Assembly: GCF_042477335.2 (NCBI RefSeq)
Contig: NC_091255.1
Coordinates: 49,826,501-49,890,500, forward strand
Source of the DNA: Ovis canadensis
Lineage: Eukaryota; Chordata; Mammalia; Artiodactyla; Bovidae
DNA length: 64,000 nt
Reading direction: 5' to 3'
The position numbers and the translations under genes are program-made. Below the pieces are notes generated by a model. That model searched no databases, was not told the origin of the DNA, and saw only the letters and a list, made by a program, of their open reading frames with translations. Positions 44,705 through 56,285 of this stretch are shown one piece after another (the first letter of the stretch is position 1; every line of letters begins with the position of its first letter).

Positions 44705-45583
44705 TCAGCAGCAGGAAGGCTGGCAGCAGCTGGACACACAGCTCGGGCGGCAGCAGGTGGTCCGACAGCAGGTGGTCTGACAGCAGACAGGGCGGCTGCA
44801 AGGCTGGCAGCAGCTGGATCCACAGCTCTGGGCTTGGCACCCAGGCAGGCAGTAGCATGTGGGGTGGTAGCAGGTTCTATGGCAGTACACGGGTGCACAG
44901 GAAGCTGGCTGACAGCAGTTAGAACCACCGCAGGGTTGTCCACAGCTGCTGGATCCACAGCAGGTGGGCTGACAGCAGCTGGTCACACAAGTAGGTTTGC
45001 AGCAGGTGGTTTCAGTGATTTGACAGCAAGTTTGGGGGCAGGAGGGCTGACAGCAGCTGGACTCACAGCAGGTGGGCTGGCAGCAGGTGGTCGCACAAAC
45101 AGGCTTGAGGCAGGTGGTCCTGCAGCAGGTGGTCTGACAGCTGATAGGGCGACAGCAAGGCTGGCAGCAGCTGGACCCACCGCAGGCGGGCTGACAGCAG
45201 GTGGTCACACAGGTAGGTTTGGAGCAGGTGGTCCTACAGCAGGTGTTTTCACTAGTCTGATAGCAAGTTGGGGGGCAGCAAGGCCGACAGCAGCTGGACT
45301 CACAGCAGGTGGGCTGGCAGCAGGTGGTCACACAAGTAGGCTTGAGGCAGGTGGTCCTGCAGCACGTGGTCTGACAGCTGATAGGGCGACAGCAAGGCTG
45401 GCAGCAGCTGGACCCACCGCAGGCGGGCTGACAGCAGGTGGTCACACAGGTAGGTTTGGAGCAGGTGGTCCTACAGCAGGTGTGTTCACTAGTCTGATAG
45501 CAAGTTGGGGGGCAGCAAGGCCGACAGCAGCTGGACTCACAGCAGGTGGGCTGGCAGCACGGGGAGCAGCAGGAGTGAGTCAT
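44705..45583 (-). CDS. KRTAP9: Gene 6: keratin-associated protein 9-like, long form, 292 aa
   Basis: KRTAP9-family hair matrix protein, intronless, the direct copy of gene 3. It has the same two 79-residue tandem repeats, the C-terminal block and the CCQPSCC end. It differs from gene 3 by few residues; CYCLPGC replaces CCCLPGC, so one cysteine of the C-terminal block becomes Tyr. The promoter segment just upstream (cactggaccccc) agrees with gene 2 rather than gene 3, another mosaic feature. The start at 45,583 follows the family motif; upstream open codons cross the TATA box. Divergent from gene 7. Confidence 0.93.
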   Translation of the reverse strand: MTHSCCSPCCQPTCCESSCCRPCCPPTCYQTSEHTCCRTTCSKPTCVTTCCQPACGGSSCCQPCCRPISCQTTCCRTTCLKPTCVTTCCQPTCCESSCCRPCCPPTCYQTSENTCCRTTCSKPTCVTTCCQPACGGSSCCQPCCRPISCQTTCCRTTCLKPVCATTCCQPTCCESSCCQPSCPQTCCQITETTCCKPTCVTSCCQPTCCGSSSCGQPCGGSNCCQPASCAPVYCHRTCYHPTCYCLPGCQAQSCGSSCCQPCSRPVCCQTTCCRTTCCRPSCVSSCCQPSCC

Positions 45584-45661
45584 GTTGTCAGTGGTGGAGT
45601 GTGGACTCCTGTTCAGAAGTGAGTTTCTCAGATTCTGATGACTACTTCTGTTCTGAGGCTT

Positions 45662-45694
45662 TTTATACACTGGACCCCCAGTGTTGGGACCAAT
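45662..45694 (-). promoter_or_regulatory. Core promoter of gene 6 (TATA and CCAAT)
   Basis: Minus-strand TATAAA at 45,662-45,667 and ATTGG at 45,690-45,694. Confidence 0.8.
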
Positions 45695-45885
45695 AAGCAA
45701 GACTTTCCTTGTGTATGCCGTTTTTGTAGTCAATGGGAAATTATCCACGAGGAAATGATTTCTTTAGTGTTTTGAGGCCTATTTAAATTAGTGTTTGATC
45801 TTCTTTTTAATTAGGAGTAGCACTTAAGAACCATTTCCAGAAGTGAAAAAGAATAAGGAATCATCGCAGCAGCATCTCTGGCATG

Positions 45886-45893
45886 TGACATCA
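45886..45893 (-). promoter_or_regulatory. CRE/AP-1-like site upstream of gene 6
   Basis: Plus-strand TGACATCA in the conserved block, the same variant as gene 3. Confidence 0.3.
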
Positions 45894-46087
45894 TCAGGTC
45901 ATGGGATAGTTCTTCCTGCCTTGGCCAGGGTCGGAACAGTCACCTTTTCTTTGTTCCTTTGACTGTGCTTAGGTTGAGACTTGCTGGATGCTGATGCATG
46001 CTGTGATGAATGAAGCCTGCTAAAGTCCAAGTCTGATCTCAGACAAAGTCTGAGATTCAAGATAATCACGTGTATCTATATACATGA

Positions 46088-46612
46088 GTTTCTTTTTTTA
46101 AAATTTTTTTGAAATATAAATTTATTTACTTTAATTGGAGGTTAATTACCTTACAATATTGTATTGGTTTTTCCATACTTCAGCATGAATCTGCCACAGG
46201 TATACACGTGTTCCCCATCCTGAATTCCCCTCCCACCTCCCTCTCCATACCATCCTTCTGGGTCATCTCTGTGCCAGGACTTGGAAGCAACCTAGATGTC
46301 CATCAACAGATGAATGGATAAGAAAGCTGTGGTACAAATACACAATGGAATATTACGCAGCCATTAAAAAAGAATACATTTGAATCAGTTCTAATGAGGT
46401 GGATGAAACTGGAGCCTATTATACAGAGTGAACTAAGCCAGAAAGAAAAACACCAATACAGTATACTAACACATATATATGGAATTTAGAAAGATGGTAA
46501 CGATAACCCTGTATGCAAGACAGCAAAAGAGACACAGATGTATAGAACAGTCTTTTGGACTCTGTGGGAGAGGGAGAGGGTGGGATGATTTGGGAGAATG
46601 GCATTGAAACAT
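46088..46612 (-). repeat. L1-BT 3' end with 5' inversion (unit C copy)
   Basis: Same insertion as 5,680-6,203 and 20,290-20,812. Confidence 0.7.
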
Positions 46613-47124
46613 GTATATACATGTCTTTCCAATCAGTAGTGACTGACCTAAAATGTTTCCCAGCTTCATTGGGTACATTTAGGTAGAAGGTGTTGACAGG
46701 TTGTTCTTCACTAACTTTTCAGCACCAAAGCTGGAATGCAGGCAAAAGCTGTACCCTGTTTTCAGGCAACATCAATGCATTAATGTCCCATAACTATTTT
46801 TAGCTGGATCAATCACCTCTGGTGAGACATCACAACTTGCACATGCTTTCTTTTATAATTTGTGACAAAGAGGTAGATAGGATGATATTGATAGATTTAT
46901 AGATTTCAGTAAATGTGAAATGTGTCAGGCATAATATCTTAAAGTTTTTTCTGCCCTCTCTTTTAGATACACATGTAAGAGTGTCACTGCCATGCCACAG
47001 GGAAAGTATATAATCCACAGTGCTAGAAACAATAAACGTGTTTCAATATTTCTCTACAGCAGTGTCATGTACTCTCCTGCTATGAGACTCCTGAATTCTC
47101 CTGGTATGTGTCTAGCCTTGGTTG

Positions 47125-47990
47125 TTTGTTTTAAGTTGAGCTGTAATTGACATGGCCTTATGTTGTTTATAGGTGTTCTGCATAATAATTTGATATTTGT
47201 AGATGTTGCAGAGTTAGCACTGTAGGAAGTCTAGTTAACGTTAACATCTGTCACAATTGATAGTTACAAAGTCTTTTTTCTTGCATGAGAGCTTTTAAAA
47301 TCTACTTTTCTAGCAACTTTCAAAGATTTCAGTATTCTTAACTATGGTCATTATGCTGTACGTTACATTCCCCATGCGTTTATTTTATAACTGGAAGCCT
47401 GTGCCTTGTGATCGCATTTACCTATTTCACCCACCCCACCTCCAACCTCTGGCTACCATTGATATGTTCTATCTATGAGCTCAGTTTTACAAAAACTTTT
47501 TTTAAGATTCCATGTATAAGTGAGATCTCATGGTATTTGTCTCTCTCTAACTCATTTCATTTGGCTTAATGTCCTCAAGGCCCATCCGCATGGTCATAAA
47601 TGAAAAGATATCCCTCAGAAAGAGTCCATTTGAGTCTGAGGAGTCCAGCTTCATTCTTTGGCACAGGGTTGCCCAGTTTTCCCGCCACAATTTATTTAAA
47701 AGATTGCAATTTCCTTATTGTATTAATATATTCTCGGCTCCTTTGTAATAAATTAGTAGGCCATAGAATGTGTGGACTTATTTCTGGCCTCTTCATTCGA
47801 TTCCACTGATCTAGGTGCCGGTTTTTTCCAATCCATACTGTTTTGTTGGTATAGCTTTGTAATACTATTTGGAATCAAGGAAATGATGCTTCCAGCTTTG
47901 TTCTTCTGTATCACTATTGCACTGGCTATTTTGTGGTTCCATACACATTTTAATTGTTTTCCTTCTTTCTGCCACTGGAACTACATTATC
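47125..47990 (-). repeat. Old L1 (L1M-type), shorter form in unit C
   Basis: Same element as 21,315-23,190 but about 1 kb shorter. Only one of the two direct-repeat blocks remains, at about 47,460-47,600. Confidence 0.7.
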
Positions 47991-48649
47991 ATTTTATCCT
48001 TTCTACACTATCATTTTATCATTTCTACTGCTATTGACTGTATGTTTCCCATTTCATGGCAATCATACTCTAACATATATATCTAAAAGAGAGAAAATGA
48101 GGCCTAAAAGCTTTAAGAAATTGTGGCTGAGATTCCACATTTGTTGGAATATGTAAATTTACAGATTCAAACACACCTTAGTTATTCTCCTATCTAACCT
48201 GCCTGTCACAAATTATAGAAGAAAGTATATGCACGTTGGGATGTCTCACCAGAGGTCGTTAGCCTAACTAGAAAACAGCAGTGAAGCAGTAAGGAAGGGA
48301 TGCTGTTTGAAAATAGGATTCAGCTTTGCCTCTGTTCCAGTTTTGGTGCTGATTTTCATTTGAAAAACAATGTGGCAACCATCCTCCACTCAGATGACCC
48401 TGATAAAACTGGGAAACATTTCAAACCAGTTGCCAAATGTAGATATATATAGATACATGTGGAAGTCTTAACTCTGACTTTGTCAGAGATCAGGCTTGAA
48501 CTCAAGCACGCTTCATTCATCACAGAATGCATCAGCATCCCGACCCTTTCGAGGCACGTCTCAATCTAAGTAGAGCCAAAGGAACAAAGCTGTGAAAGGA
48601 GAACAGTTCTGCCCTTCACAGAGCCAGCAGGAACTACCCCATGACCAGA

Positions 48650-48657
48650 TGATGCCA
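48650..48657 (+). promoter_or_regulatory. CRE/AP-1-like site upstream of gene 7 (decayed)
   Basis: TGATGCCA in the conserved block, two changes from the consensus. Confidence 0.25.
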
Positions 48658-48858
48658 CATGACGAGAAATGCTGCTGGTGATGATTCCTGACCTTTTCAT
48701 TTCTAGGAAGGATTCTTAAATACTAGACCCAATTAAGGAAAAGATCAAACACTGATTTACAGAGGCCTCTCTATAAAACACTAAGAAAGCAACTTCCTCC
48801 ATGACAATTATCCAAAACTACAACAATAACATAAATAATAACCAGGAAAGTCCTGCTT

Positions 48859-48891
48859 ATTGGTCCCAACATTGGGGGTCCAGGATATAAA
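48859..48891 (+). promoter_or_regulatory. Core promoter of gene 7 (CCAAT and TATA)
   Basis: ATTGG at 48,859-48,863 and TATAAA at 48,886-48,891, about 77 bp before the ATG. Confidence 0.8.
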
Positions 48892-48967
48892 AGCCCAGAA
48901 CAGGAGGAGTCCTCAGAATCTGAGAAACTCAGCTCTGAGCCGGAGTCCACCCTCCACCACTGACACA

Positions 48968-49678
48968 ATGACCCACTCGTGCTGCTCCCCGCGCTGTCAG
49001 CCCACCTGCTGCAGGACCACTTGCTGTGAGTCCAGCTGCTGCCAGCCCTGCTGCCCCCCAACGTGCTGTCAAACCACCTGCTGCAGGACCACCTGCTACA
49101 AACCTACCTGTGTGACCAGCTGCTGCCAGCCCACCTGTTGCAGCAAACTCTGCTGTCAGCCCACCTGCTGTGAGTCCATCTGCTGCCAGCCCTCATGCCC
49201 TCCAACTTGCTATCAAACTAGTGAAACCACCTGCTGTAGGACCACCTGCCACAAGCCTACTTGTGTGACCACCTGCTGTCAGCCCACCTGCTGTGAGTCC
49301 ATCTGCTGCCAGCCCTCATGCCCTCCAACTTGCTATCAAACTAGTGAAACCACCTGCTGTAGGACCACCTGCCACAAGCCTGCTTGTGTGAGCACCTGCT
49401 GTCAGCCCACCTGCTGTGGGTCCAGCAGCTGTGGACAAACCTTCAGTGGGTCCAGCTGCAGCCAGCCTTGCTGCCAGCCGGTGTACTGTGCCCCTGTGTA
49501 CTGCCACAGAATCTGCTACCACCCCACGTGCTGCTGCCTGCCTGGGTGCCAAGCCCAGGAATGTGGGTCCAGCTGCTGCCAGCCTTGCAGCCGCCCTGTC
49601 TGCTGTCAGACCACCTGCTGTAGGACCACCTGCTGCCGCCCCAGCTGTGTGTCCACCTGCTGCCCTTCCTCCTGCTGA
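48968..49678 (+). CDS. KRTAP9: Gene 7: keratin-associated protein 9-like, 236 aa, with internal duplication and new 3' end
   Basis: KRTAP9-family protein, the unit C counterpart of gene 4. Residues about 69-109 (CESICC through CCQPTC) are repeated exactly in tandem at about 110-150, a 123-bp in-frame duplication that is absent from genes 1, 4 and 5. The C-terminal block ([28 protein letters not shown]) is intact. One extra RTTCC unit precedes the tail, which ends CCPSSC rather than CC-x-PSCC. Just past the stop the sequence no longer resembles the gene 4 3' UTR, so the last codons mark a recombination point with another KRTAP gene. The start at 48,968 follows MTHSCC and the TATA spacing. Divergent from gene 6. 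Confidence 0.92.
   Translation: MTHSCCSPRCQPTCCRTTCCESSCCQPCCPPTCCQTTCCRTTCYKPTCVTSCCQPTCCSKLCCQPTCCESICCQPSCPPTCYQTSETTCCRTTCHKPTCVTTCCQPTCCESICCQPSCPPTCYQTSETTCCRTTCHKPACVSTCCQPTCCGSSSCGQTFSGSSCSQPCCQPVYCAPVYCHRICYHPTCCCLPGCQAQECGSSCCQPCSRPVCCQTTCCRTTCCRPSCVSTCCPSSC
49171..49416 (+). repeat. 123-bp tandem duplication within gene 7
   Basis: Two copies, starting at 49,171 and 49,294, with very few differences, in frame (41 codons each). Confidence 0.9.
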
Positions 49679-50163
49679 TCCTCCTGTCATAGAACCATGT
49701 GGGACACATCAGTCTTCTGACAGCTAACATATGAGTTCTCCAGTTACTGCCGCAAGCTCCACTGCCAGGCTTTATCAGCATCCAGCATGCAGCCACCATC
49801 TTTCTATGAGTCATATTCCCGATTAAGAGGCTCTCTGAGGTGGTATGGTAGCATGCAGTTGACTTCAGTCTGCCTTTCTCCATCTTCCTTTTCTATTAAA
49901 CTCTGTGATATCTGCAAGTTTTAGGTCTCCTGCCTTGCAGTCATTGTGTCAGCCTTGCAAAAATGATCACCACTTTTCTTGAGTAACCTAAAGCACAAAT
50001 CACCGTGTTGGTTTTCTTAGGTTTCTTTCATGTTTACTACTTCATAAGTTTTTTCCCTAATGGACTCATTAGAGAAAATGACTCATTCTATTTTACTTCC
50101 TCCTCCTTAGGATTACCCTGTGTTGTATTCTCAGCTGTGATAAAGCTTCTCTGATTTCTTCCG

Positions 50164-50169
50164 AATAAA
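50164..50169 (+). other. Polyadenylation signal of gene 7
   Basis: AATAAA 486 bp after the stop, close to the family spacing, followed by tctttgctgtctt. An ATTAAA at 49,895-49,900 could be an earlier alternative. Confidence 0.6.
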
Positions 50170-51074
50170 GTCTTTGCTGTCTTCTAACCTATATTCTGAT
50201 TTGACTTTTTATACAGCATTTTCTTTTAAGTCCTCTCATTCATACTGTATTTCTGAGCCTGATAATGACCCCTAAGCTTGTGGCAGAACCAAGGTGATTG
50301 CCCCCCTCTTATGGATGAATAAAAGCCACTCAACTATTCATAGGTAGAATTTGGTTGAGAGCTAGGGTCTCTTTTGTTTGTGCTCCAGGGTCTTACAATA
50401 AGATCTTACTAGAAGCACAAAGTGATCTGAGCACTGGGAATATGTGTGCTTTGGATTGCCTGTGTACCATTGAATACAAGCCTTTCCCTATGCAGATAAA
50501 TTTCCTGTTTAAAAATGTATTCTCTCAGCTATTTTCCAAACTTCAGTGACCATTTGCCCACATAAGGCCAATAGGCTGGTTTTAAAAGCCAACTACTAGG
50601 TTTAAGAATCTTTTATATTCCTGGCACTCTGCTGGCACATTCAAGCCAGAAGCTTATCTAAAAACACCTGCTTTTTTATGTCAGAATATGTCATGCTGGG
50701 ATGGTCTAGTTAGATAAGTCTGGGGTTTCCTAGGGCCACAGATACTATGGAATATTAAAAAGGAATCTGGTGAAGCATATACATTCAGCCATATTTCTTT
50801 TACTTCTAAATTCTAAGTTCATTTTTTCTCCAAATTAAAATATTATCAAGACGATTATGTATGTATGCAGAACTGAGAAACGAGCTAACCACACCATGGA
50901 AATTTTACCTTAGAGCTATCCACAGTCTCTACAAAACATTCTGAGGTTTATGACATGAAACTGAAGCATGAATCAAATCCAGATGTGTCTGGGATTCTCT
51001 GAAGACTGCTTAGTTTATAATAGGGGAAGGAGATAAGGTGCAGTAATAATATGTTAATTATATTTAGATAGTCT

Positions 51075-51200
51075 AAATCAGTGTTCTGCAACTTGGGACT
51101 GTTAATATTTGGATTGGTGGGTGAGGGGCAACGTTGTGAACATGGAGAAAGGTTAACAGCATCCTGCTTCTACCCACTAAATGCCACAGCATCCCATTCT
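51075..51200 (+). repeat. Possible hAT-type DNA transposon fragment (MER20/MER5-like)
   Basis: Short blocks (gggactgttaatatttgg, agcatcctgcttctaccca, actaaatgcc) recall a common mammalian non-autonomous hAT repeat. No terminal repeats seen. Confidence 0.35.
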
Positions 51201-51419
51201 AGCTTGTGTCAAACAGAGCTAAGATGGGTGGAGAAGGTGGATAAATTGTAAAAACACAAGTGTGCAATCTACAGAGAAATTGCATAGATATATAAAATTG
51301 GATAACAATAAAATGTGACATCAAAACTCATAGGATGTTACAATAGCAATCTTTTAAGGGTAACTTATATGTTTCAATCTTCATATTAGAGGAAAAGAAG
51401 ACCTCAAAATTAAGGTGTT

Positions 51420-51760
51420 AGATGTCTCATCTTAAGAAATTAAGGGAAAACAACACCACTGCCCACAAACCAACTAAAAGAAAACAAATACTCAGAAGAG
51501 TGGAGATTAGTAAAACAGAAAATAAAGGAAAAATAGTGAAGCTTGACAAAGGCAAAATTTGGTCTTTTAAAAAAAGTGAACAAAAAAAAACAAAAAAAAA
51601 TAAAATAAAATAAAAAATAAAAAAAGTGAACAAAATAGAAAAAACTCTGGGAAGATTGAGTGGCTAAAAAGAAACAAGACAAAATTAATATTATAAAAGA
51701 AAAAGTAGACCTAAAATAAGATTAAACAGAGACTTAAAATAGCAAAATTTATTTTAATTA
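51420..51760 (+). repeat. Old L1 ORF2 fragment
   Basis: Lysine-rich frame (NNTTAHKPTKRKQ, NKGKIVKLDKGKIWSFKK) resembling a central ORF2 segment of old L1. Contains an A-rich slip duplication. Confidence 0.45.
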
Positions 51761-52332
51761 TCTGTTGTTGTATAACAAATTATTACTTAATAAATAATAC
51801 TTATTTAATACTTAGTTCTTATTACTAAAGAACAACTGTTTACTATTTCTCATGATTTCTTTGGCCACATGATATTGACTTAGAGAAGAGATTCACAATA
51901 CATACAAGGGGCAAAAGATTGGTCTCAAGAACATATAAACTCCTGAAGATGAGTGAGCATAAACCACTGAATGGAAAATTGGGTAAAAGACGTGGATAGG
52001 AATTCTACCTTAGAGGAAACACATATAGCCAATGAGCATGTGAAAAAATACTCAAAATCCTAAGTTTATTGAGAAAATAGAACCTCAACTAGACTGTAGT
52101 TTACACCACTGTGTTGGAAAACTATTTTGAAATCTGAAAGATCATTTAAAAGTTTGACAATTAGAGAAGATGTAAATCCACAGAATCCCTTACATCTTGG
52201 AGTTGGGTGGAGGGCGGTACATGACTTTGCACAGCCACTTTAGGAAACAAACAGACTAAATGACAGGCCCGTCAATCAAACTTGCCAGTAAACTCCACTT
52301 CCCCAACTTTGTTGACAATCAAACATTCTGCT

Positions 52333-52620
52333 TGGAGAAGGCAATGGCAACCCACTCCAGTACTCTTGCCTGGAAAATCCCATGGATGGAGGAACCTGAT
52401 GGGCTGCAGTCCACGGGGTCGCTAGGAGTCGGACATGACTAAGTGACTTCACTTTCACTTTTCACTTTCATGCATTGGAGAAGGAAATGGCAACCCACTC
52501 CAGTGTTCTTGCCTGGAGAATCCCAGGGACGGGGGAGCCTGGTGGGCTGCCATCTCTGGGATCGCACAGAGTCGGACACAACTGAAGCGGCTTAGCAGCA
52601 GCAGCAGCAGCAGCAGCAGC
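52333..52620 (+). repeat. Bov-A2 SINE with target-site duplication and (AGC)n tail
   Basis: Dimeric Bov-A2 flanked by aaacattctgct at 52,321-52,332 and 52,621-52,632. It ends in a run of AGC triplets at about 52,594-52,620. Confidence 0.92.
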
Positions 52621-52802
52621 AAACATTCTGCTGATTATCTTGTTAATTTGTGAGGCTTCTCAGTAGAGTGGAGCCTGCTTTGATTTTTGTCTTCCTGATT
52701 TCCTGTAGATCATTGTGCCAGCTCCTAGTGGTCTCTTTCATTTGTCCTCAACACAAAATCATGATCTCAGTCTTAGAAAAACATTCACATCCTTTCTCTT
52801 TA

Positions 52803-53075
52803 AGAGGGAGGGGATATATGTATACATATAGCAGAATTACTTCATTGTACAGCAGAAACTAACACAACATTATAAAGCAGTTATACTGAAATTTTTTAAA
52901 GCTTTTTTAAAAATAGACAAACAATAAGAATATGTACCGCAAGGAGTTACAGTCATTATCTTGCAATAATCTACAATGGAGTATAATCTGCAAACATCCT
53001 GAATCACTCTGCTGTATACCTGAAACTAGCACAATATTGTAAATCAACTGTACCTTAAAAAAATAATAATAAAGT
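52803..53075 (+). repeat. Two L1 3'-end fragments in tandem
   Basis: Pieces at 52,803-52,900 (gagggaggggatatatgtat, acagcagaaactaacacaac) and 52,975-53,075 (tgtatacctgaaactagcac) are both ruminant-type L1 termini. Confidence 0.6.
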
Positions 53076-53145
53076 ATATCAGAGAATATGTGCAGGTTAA
53101 AAAAAGAATCTTGGAAAGCAAATTCTTAGGCTTATTCTCTTAAGG

Positions 53146-53202
53146 ATCTGCAAATGATCCGTATATCTGCAAATGATCAGTATATCTGCAAATGATCGGT
53201 AT
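53146..53202. repeat. 19-bp tandem repeat, three copies
   Basis: The unit atctgcaaatgatcngtat starts at 53,146, 53,165 and 53,184. Confidence 0.85.
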
Positions 53203-53294
53203 CAACCATATATATCAATGTGCTCATCACCCCCATGTCCTGCTCCTTACTTTTATGAGCACTTATAATTACCTTCCAAAAGAAGAAGAAAGTG

Positions 53295-53472
53295 ACATTA
53301 GCTCAGCCGTGTCCGACTCTTTGCAATCCATGGACAGTCCATGGAATTCTCTAGACCAGAATACTGGAGTGGGTAGCCTTTCCCTTCTCCAGGGGATCCT
53401 CCCAACCCAGGGACTGAACCCAGGTCTCCCACCTTGCAGCAGATTCTTTGCCAGCTGAGCCACAAGGGAAGT
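53295..53472 (-). repeat. Bov-tA SINE
   Basis: Minus strand, with the Bov-A body and the tRNA-derived head (gagccacaagggaagtgg at the high end). Confidence 0.8.
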
Positions 53473-54162
53473 GGACCATACACTGGGATTTTGTTTTGCA
53501 TGGCTATTCCTTTCAAAGTCCTTACACATTTATTGCATCTCATTTATCTCTTCTAGTCTCATAGTGAGTCTCATAGGAACCCCACAAATTGAACAGAGCA
53601 AGGATGATCATTTCCACAAATGAAAAAGTCACTTGCCTCATGTGAAACTGTTAATAACTTATAGAATTGAGTCCGATAGCCCAAACCAGATGGTCTGACT
53701 CCTGATCCATGACATTTTTATTTAGAGTTTACTGTAGATGAAAATAATTCTGGTGACTGAGTTTGGGGAAGTTTTGCAATTTGAGTTGCTTGTCTGCCAA
53801 TGGGAATAATAATACCTTGCACAGGCAGGTCACTTCTCTATCTAAAATGGCAGTTTCCAACTCCATTGCCCACATACCTACAAAAAATAGCAGCTGGTTT
53901 TGATGACTCAAGAAAGTGAAAGGAGACTCTCATTGCCAGAGGGCTCTGGTCTGCAGCTGAGTAGTTCATTCCACCGTGTTTCCTGACACTATCAGAGGGC
54001 ATTGAAAAGAAAACTCACCTACAGTATTTTTTCCTCCATAGCATGGAAATGGAAGTCTTGCTTGGTCTGATTCATCTGGTGTCAGACACTGTATTTCCCC
54101 CTTCCTCCTTCCCCCCAAAAATGGTCACAGCAGTAGGTATAGTCCTGTTTACTCTCCAGAGA
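53473..54162. other. Gene-free stretch
   Basis: No recognisable gene or repeat. Confidence 0.4.
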
Positions 54163-54380
54163 CTTGCTAAATTGTTTCAGTCATGTCTGACTCTTTGCAA
54201 CCCCATGGACTGTAGCCCGCCAGGCTCCTCTGTCCATGGGATTCTCCAGGCAAGAATACTGGAGTGGGTTGCCATGCCCTCCACCAGAGGATCTTCCCAA
54301 CCCAGGGACTGAACTCAAGTCTCTTACATCTCCAGCACTAGCAGGCATATTCTTGACCACTAGCATCACCTGGGAAACCC
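54163..54380 (-). repeat. Bov-tA SINE
   Basis: Minus strand, full body (gactctttgcaaccccatgg, ccaggcaagaatactggagt) and a diverged head. Confidence 0.85.
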
Positions 54381-54859
54381 CAGAGTCCTAGGGATAGGAG
54401 TAATTGAGCAATGAATATATAACCCTCTGATCCAGCCAGCTTCTAGGTTTTGTAAGGCAAAGATGGAGCTTAAAAGATTCCATATCAAAGTGCTAGCTGA
54501 AAATGGAAGGATTCAATGAAGAAAAGAAACCAGGCACTCCTAGATGCTATGGTGGTGTAGTTCTGCAAGGCGGGAGACATACTTTCTGAAAAAGAACTGA
54601 GCAATAAAGATCTCCAGATATTTACTAGAAAAAAGACCTGATATTGGCTCTGGAGGAAAAGAATATTTTGTGGACCAGAGCTGTCTTCTTGTGTTAGATC
54701 CTAGAAGATCTCACAGGGACAGGGATTCTGTGAAGAGACTGCCAGGCTTTCTTCATAATGGGGAGGGGTAAGCTGAGGGACTGTCATTTACTGAGTTAAT
54801 ACAAGTATTAAGCTTGATATTTTTTCATCGTTTGTAATTCATAATCTTGACATAATAAA

Positions 54860-54975
54860 AGGTTTTATTTCCCCCGTTTTACAGAGGAAGAGATATAGGC
54901 TAAGGGACTTGCTTCAAGTTGCGCCATTAGCCAACAGTTTACTTGGCTTCAAGCACTAGGCTGTTTGCATCATAC
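54860..54975 (+). repeat. MIR SINE fragment
   Basis: ttttacagaggaagagatat, ctaagggacttgcttcaag and the following cagtttacttggcttcaagc follow the MIR core and 3' order. Confidence 0.55.
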
Positions 54976-55174
54976 TCATTGAGTGCCCTGTGCTCCCTGC
55001 TCCCCGCAGGCTGGGGAGAGAACTTGGGTCTATGAAGCCTTGAACATGAAAGCAAATTACTTGGTGCTTTCACACATGTTCATCTCACTTTCTTATCAGT
55101 AGTTATGAGTTTGCAAGAGAGAATAAAAACTAAGAGTTACATCTGGAAGTGAAAGTGTTTTGTTTTGTTTCTAA

Positions 55175-55490
55175 TTTCAATGAGCTTTACTTTCTTATTT
55201 ATTTTTAATTGGAGGATAATTGCTTTGCAATGTTCTGTTGGTTTCTGCCATATATCAACATAAATCAGCCATAAATAAACATATGTCCCCTCCCTCCTGA
55301 ACCTCCCTCCTACCTCCTAATCCATCCTTCCCCTCTAGGTTGTCACAGAGTACCAGGTTGAGCTCCCTGTGTTATACAGCAACTTCCCATTAGCCGTCTA
55401 TTTTACATATGGTAATGTATGTATTTCAATGCTACTTTCTCGATTTGTCCCACCCTTTCCTTCCCCTGCTGCGTCCATAAGTCCTCAACA
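55175..55490 (-). repeat. L1-BT 3' UTR fragment
   Basis: Minus strand, starting at the L1 terminus (tttaattggaggataattgc) and continuing with the cctccctcctacctcc and catatggtaatgtatgtatt blocks. Confidence 0.75.
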
Positions 55491-56285
55491 AGCTTCAGTG
55501 AGTACTTAGCTGTGTGTTAAGTACCATGCCAGGTGTTTGGCACTATAGAAATAAACAAGAAATTCAAGTTCCCGATCCTCAGTGTACTTAGTGGAATACA
55601 AAGAAGTAAAATTTATACACCAGAAGTAGGAATCATGAGCATAAATCACTAATGATATGGGAAAAGTGGTCTGAGAGGGCTATATGTAAGCAGGATTGTA
55701 TATGGCTGACCCAAACAGAGAGGGAAAGAAAGAAAGAGGGGTAGGAAGGAGAAGGAGAGAAGGATGAAGGGAAAGAGTGAGAGAAGGGAGGAAGAAGGAA
55801 GCAAGAAAGAAGGAAATTTCATATTGATTCCATGAATCAACTTATCACGTGAAAAATATTAAAGGGTGATGGATATTTTTTTAATGGGTGCAGAAGTTCC
55901 CCAACAATTTATATGCAGAAACAGTGAACACTGACTGGTTGGAATATATAGAGAAATTCTTTCCAAAGCCTGCAGTTAGTAGGTAACAGAACACGCATGA
56001 TGTAGATACTCATCTCTCTGATTTCAACCTCCACAGCCCCACCTCTCCTGTCTTCTTCTGGGATTGAAAACATATGGACGAGCATAGAAGGAGTAAGGCA
56101 TAAATGACCTCTCATTAAGTGGGCATGCTCTATAGCCCTCCTGACCAAATGCAGATTATTGATGATGCATTGAAAATGCAAATCAAAAATGGGCACGTAT
56201 GAAAGGAAAAGTGATGAAGGGACATCCAAATCTCTGGGTATTGCATGCAAGACCTCAGGCTAAAGCAGAGGAGACAGTTCTTTTT
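55491..56285. other. Gene-free stretch with a purine tract
   Basis: 55,717-55,816 is an almost pure A/G tract (gaaagaaagaaagagggg, aggaagaaggaag). The rest shows no gene. A 113-codon minus-strand frame at 55,909-56,250 has no recognisable domain. Confidence 0.5.

Larger units (their letters stand above)
40366..49660 (+). repeat. Segmental duplication unit C (direct copy of unit B)
   Basis: Direct-orientation copy of about 16,130-24,670, carrying gene 6 (-) and gene 7 (+). The left edge is sharp: KRTAP coding sequence ends at 40,365 and LTR sequence matching 16,130 onward starts at 40,366. The right edge lies in the last codons of gene 7, after which the 3' UTR no longer resembles that of gene 4. 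Unit C differs from A and B by about 1 kb missing from the central old L1, a fuller BovB insertion (41,626-43,423) and an extra L1 inside it. Confidence 0.85.
50200..52320. other. Gene-free region downstream of gene 7
   Basis: No KRTAP or other coding signal. A possible old DNA-transposon fragment lies near 51,075-51,200. About 51,420-51,760 resembles old L1 ORF2 sequence, with a pure A/AAAT-rich insert at 51,580-51,625. Confidence 0.5.
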
